Below, one piece after another: positions 22,699-22,941 of a DNA stretch of 22,941 bases. Positions within the stretch are counted from its first letter, which is position 1, and every line of letters begins with the position of its first letter. A program made the translations under genes and the position numbers. The notes beneath the pieces are model-generated. The model was given only the letters and a program-made list of their open reading frames with translations. It was not told where the DNA came from and searched no databases. This DNA comes from CAZFAP01 sp964516325 (lineage in GTDB: Bacteria > Auribacterota > JABMQX01), in the NCBI GenBank assembly GCA_964516325.1, contig CAZFAP010000068.1, positions 1-22,941 on the forward strand, written 5' to 3'.

Positions 22699-22941
22699 CT
22701 ATTCCTTGTCCTTGTCGTGGGCGTATTTGCTGACGATTTCCCGTCGCTGTCGCAGCCGCAGCGAGTCAAAACCGAGCCAGTGCCCTGCCGACCGCGGGTC
22801 TTTTCCCACACACTCTAACCTCACAACGTGTTTACCCGGCTTGATCCAGAGATTCGTGAGGCGATGCTCTTTGACGGTTGTCTCTGGCGAGTACAGGTTC
22901 AAGGGCTCTCCAATGTGCTTGCCGTCGAGCGCGACCCGATA
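22699..22941 (-). CDS. C-terminal fragment of a probable carbohydrate-related protein (runs off right edge)
   Basis: The last 80 residues of a gene whose start lies beyond the right edge; the frame is open up to 22941. It reads as a beta-sandwich end: YRVALDGKHIGEPLNLYSP, then LWIKPGKHVVRLECVGKD and HWLGFDSLRLRQRRE. The 'GxHxVRLECVGKxP.S.G..LG.D.L.L' pattern is one I associate with C-terminal domains of DUF2961-like or carbohydrate-binding-module proteins in planctomycete-type genomes. The tail (SKYAHDKDKE) is charged. It is upstream of, and probably in an operon with, the membrane protein at 21197-22690. Confidence 0.7.
   Translation of the reverse strand, partial: YRVALDGKHIGEPLNLYSPETTVKEHRLTNLWIKPGKHVVRLECVGKDPRSAGHWLGFDSLRLRQRREIVSKYAHDKDKE

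Overview
The window looks like chromosomal DNA of an uncultivated, moderately GC-rich Gram-negative-type bacterium. Three features point to the Planctomycetota, Hydrogenedentota or Sumerlaeota sort of lineage: a giant exported beta-helix protein, a tandem-domain esterase of a type I associate with planctomycete-like genomes, and a 12-blade NHL protein ending in an 'RRFYRVE'-type tail. This placement is an inference from gene style; there is no rRNA or other marker to confirm it.

Layout. (1) 1-4840, minus strand: the first ~1600 residues of a giant secreted right-handed beta-helix protein. It has four tandem modules joined by Asp-rich calcium-binding-like linkers, and its C-terminus lies beyond the left edge. 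(2) 5220-6935, minus strand: an FHA-GAF-PP2C (RsbU/SpoIIE-type) serine phosphatase. A C-rich spacer separates it from the beta-helix gene and reads as a G-quadruplex motif on the transcribed-sense strand. (3) 7002-7680: spacer with a 50-codon ORF that starts like an IS3-type transposase OrfA. (4) 7681-12738, plus strand: a tight five-gene operon. It encodes an NMT1/SsuA-like binding lipoprotein, an ABC ATPase, an ABC permease, an unrecognised two-TM protein with a possible PLD-like fold, and a B12-binding radical SAM protein with an unusual CX4CX2C cluster motif. Its arginine codons are strongly AGA/AGG-biased compared with clpB, which suggests horizontal acquisition. (5) 12739-14044: 1.3 kb without a convincing gene, full of hairpins, with an ACAGGAT/ATCCTGT palindrome and three related TTGACA-type promoters, the last driving clpB. 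(6) 14045-16636: complete clpB. (7) 16850-18796: exported alpha/beta hydrolase whose second hydrolase-like domain has lost its nucleophile. (8) 19018-21093: exported NHL-repeat protein. (9) 21197-22690 and 22699-22941, minus strand: a membrane protein of unknown function, preceded by the C-terminal end of a probable carbohydrate-active or carbohydrate-binding protein.

Most of the window reads as cell-surface and polysaccharide-related functions plus housekeeping and stress genes. The five-gene importer/radical SAM operon is the best candidate for an undescribed system. Its substrate and product cannot be read from sequence alone.
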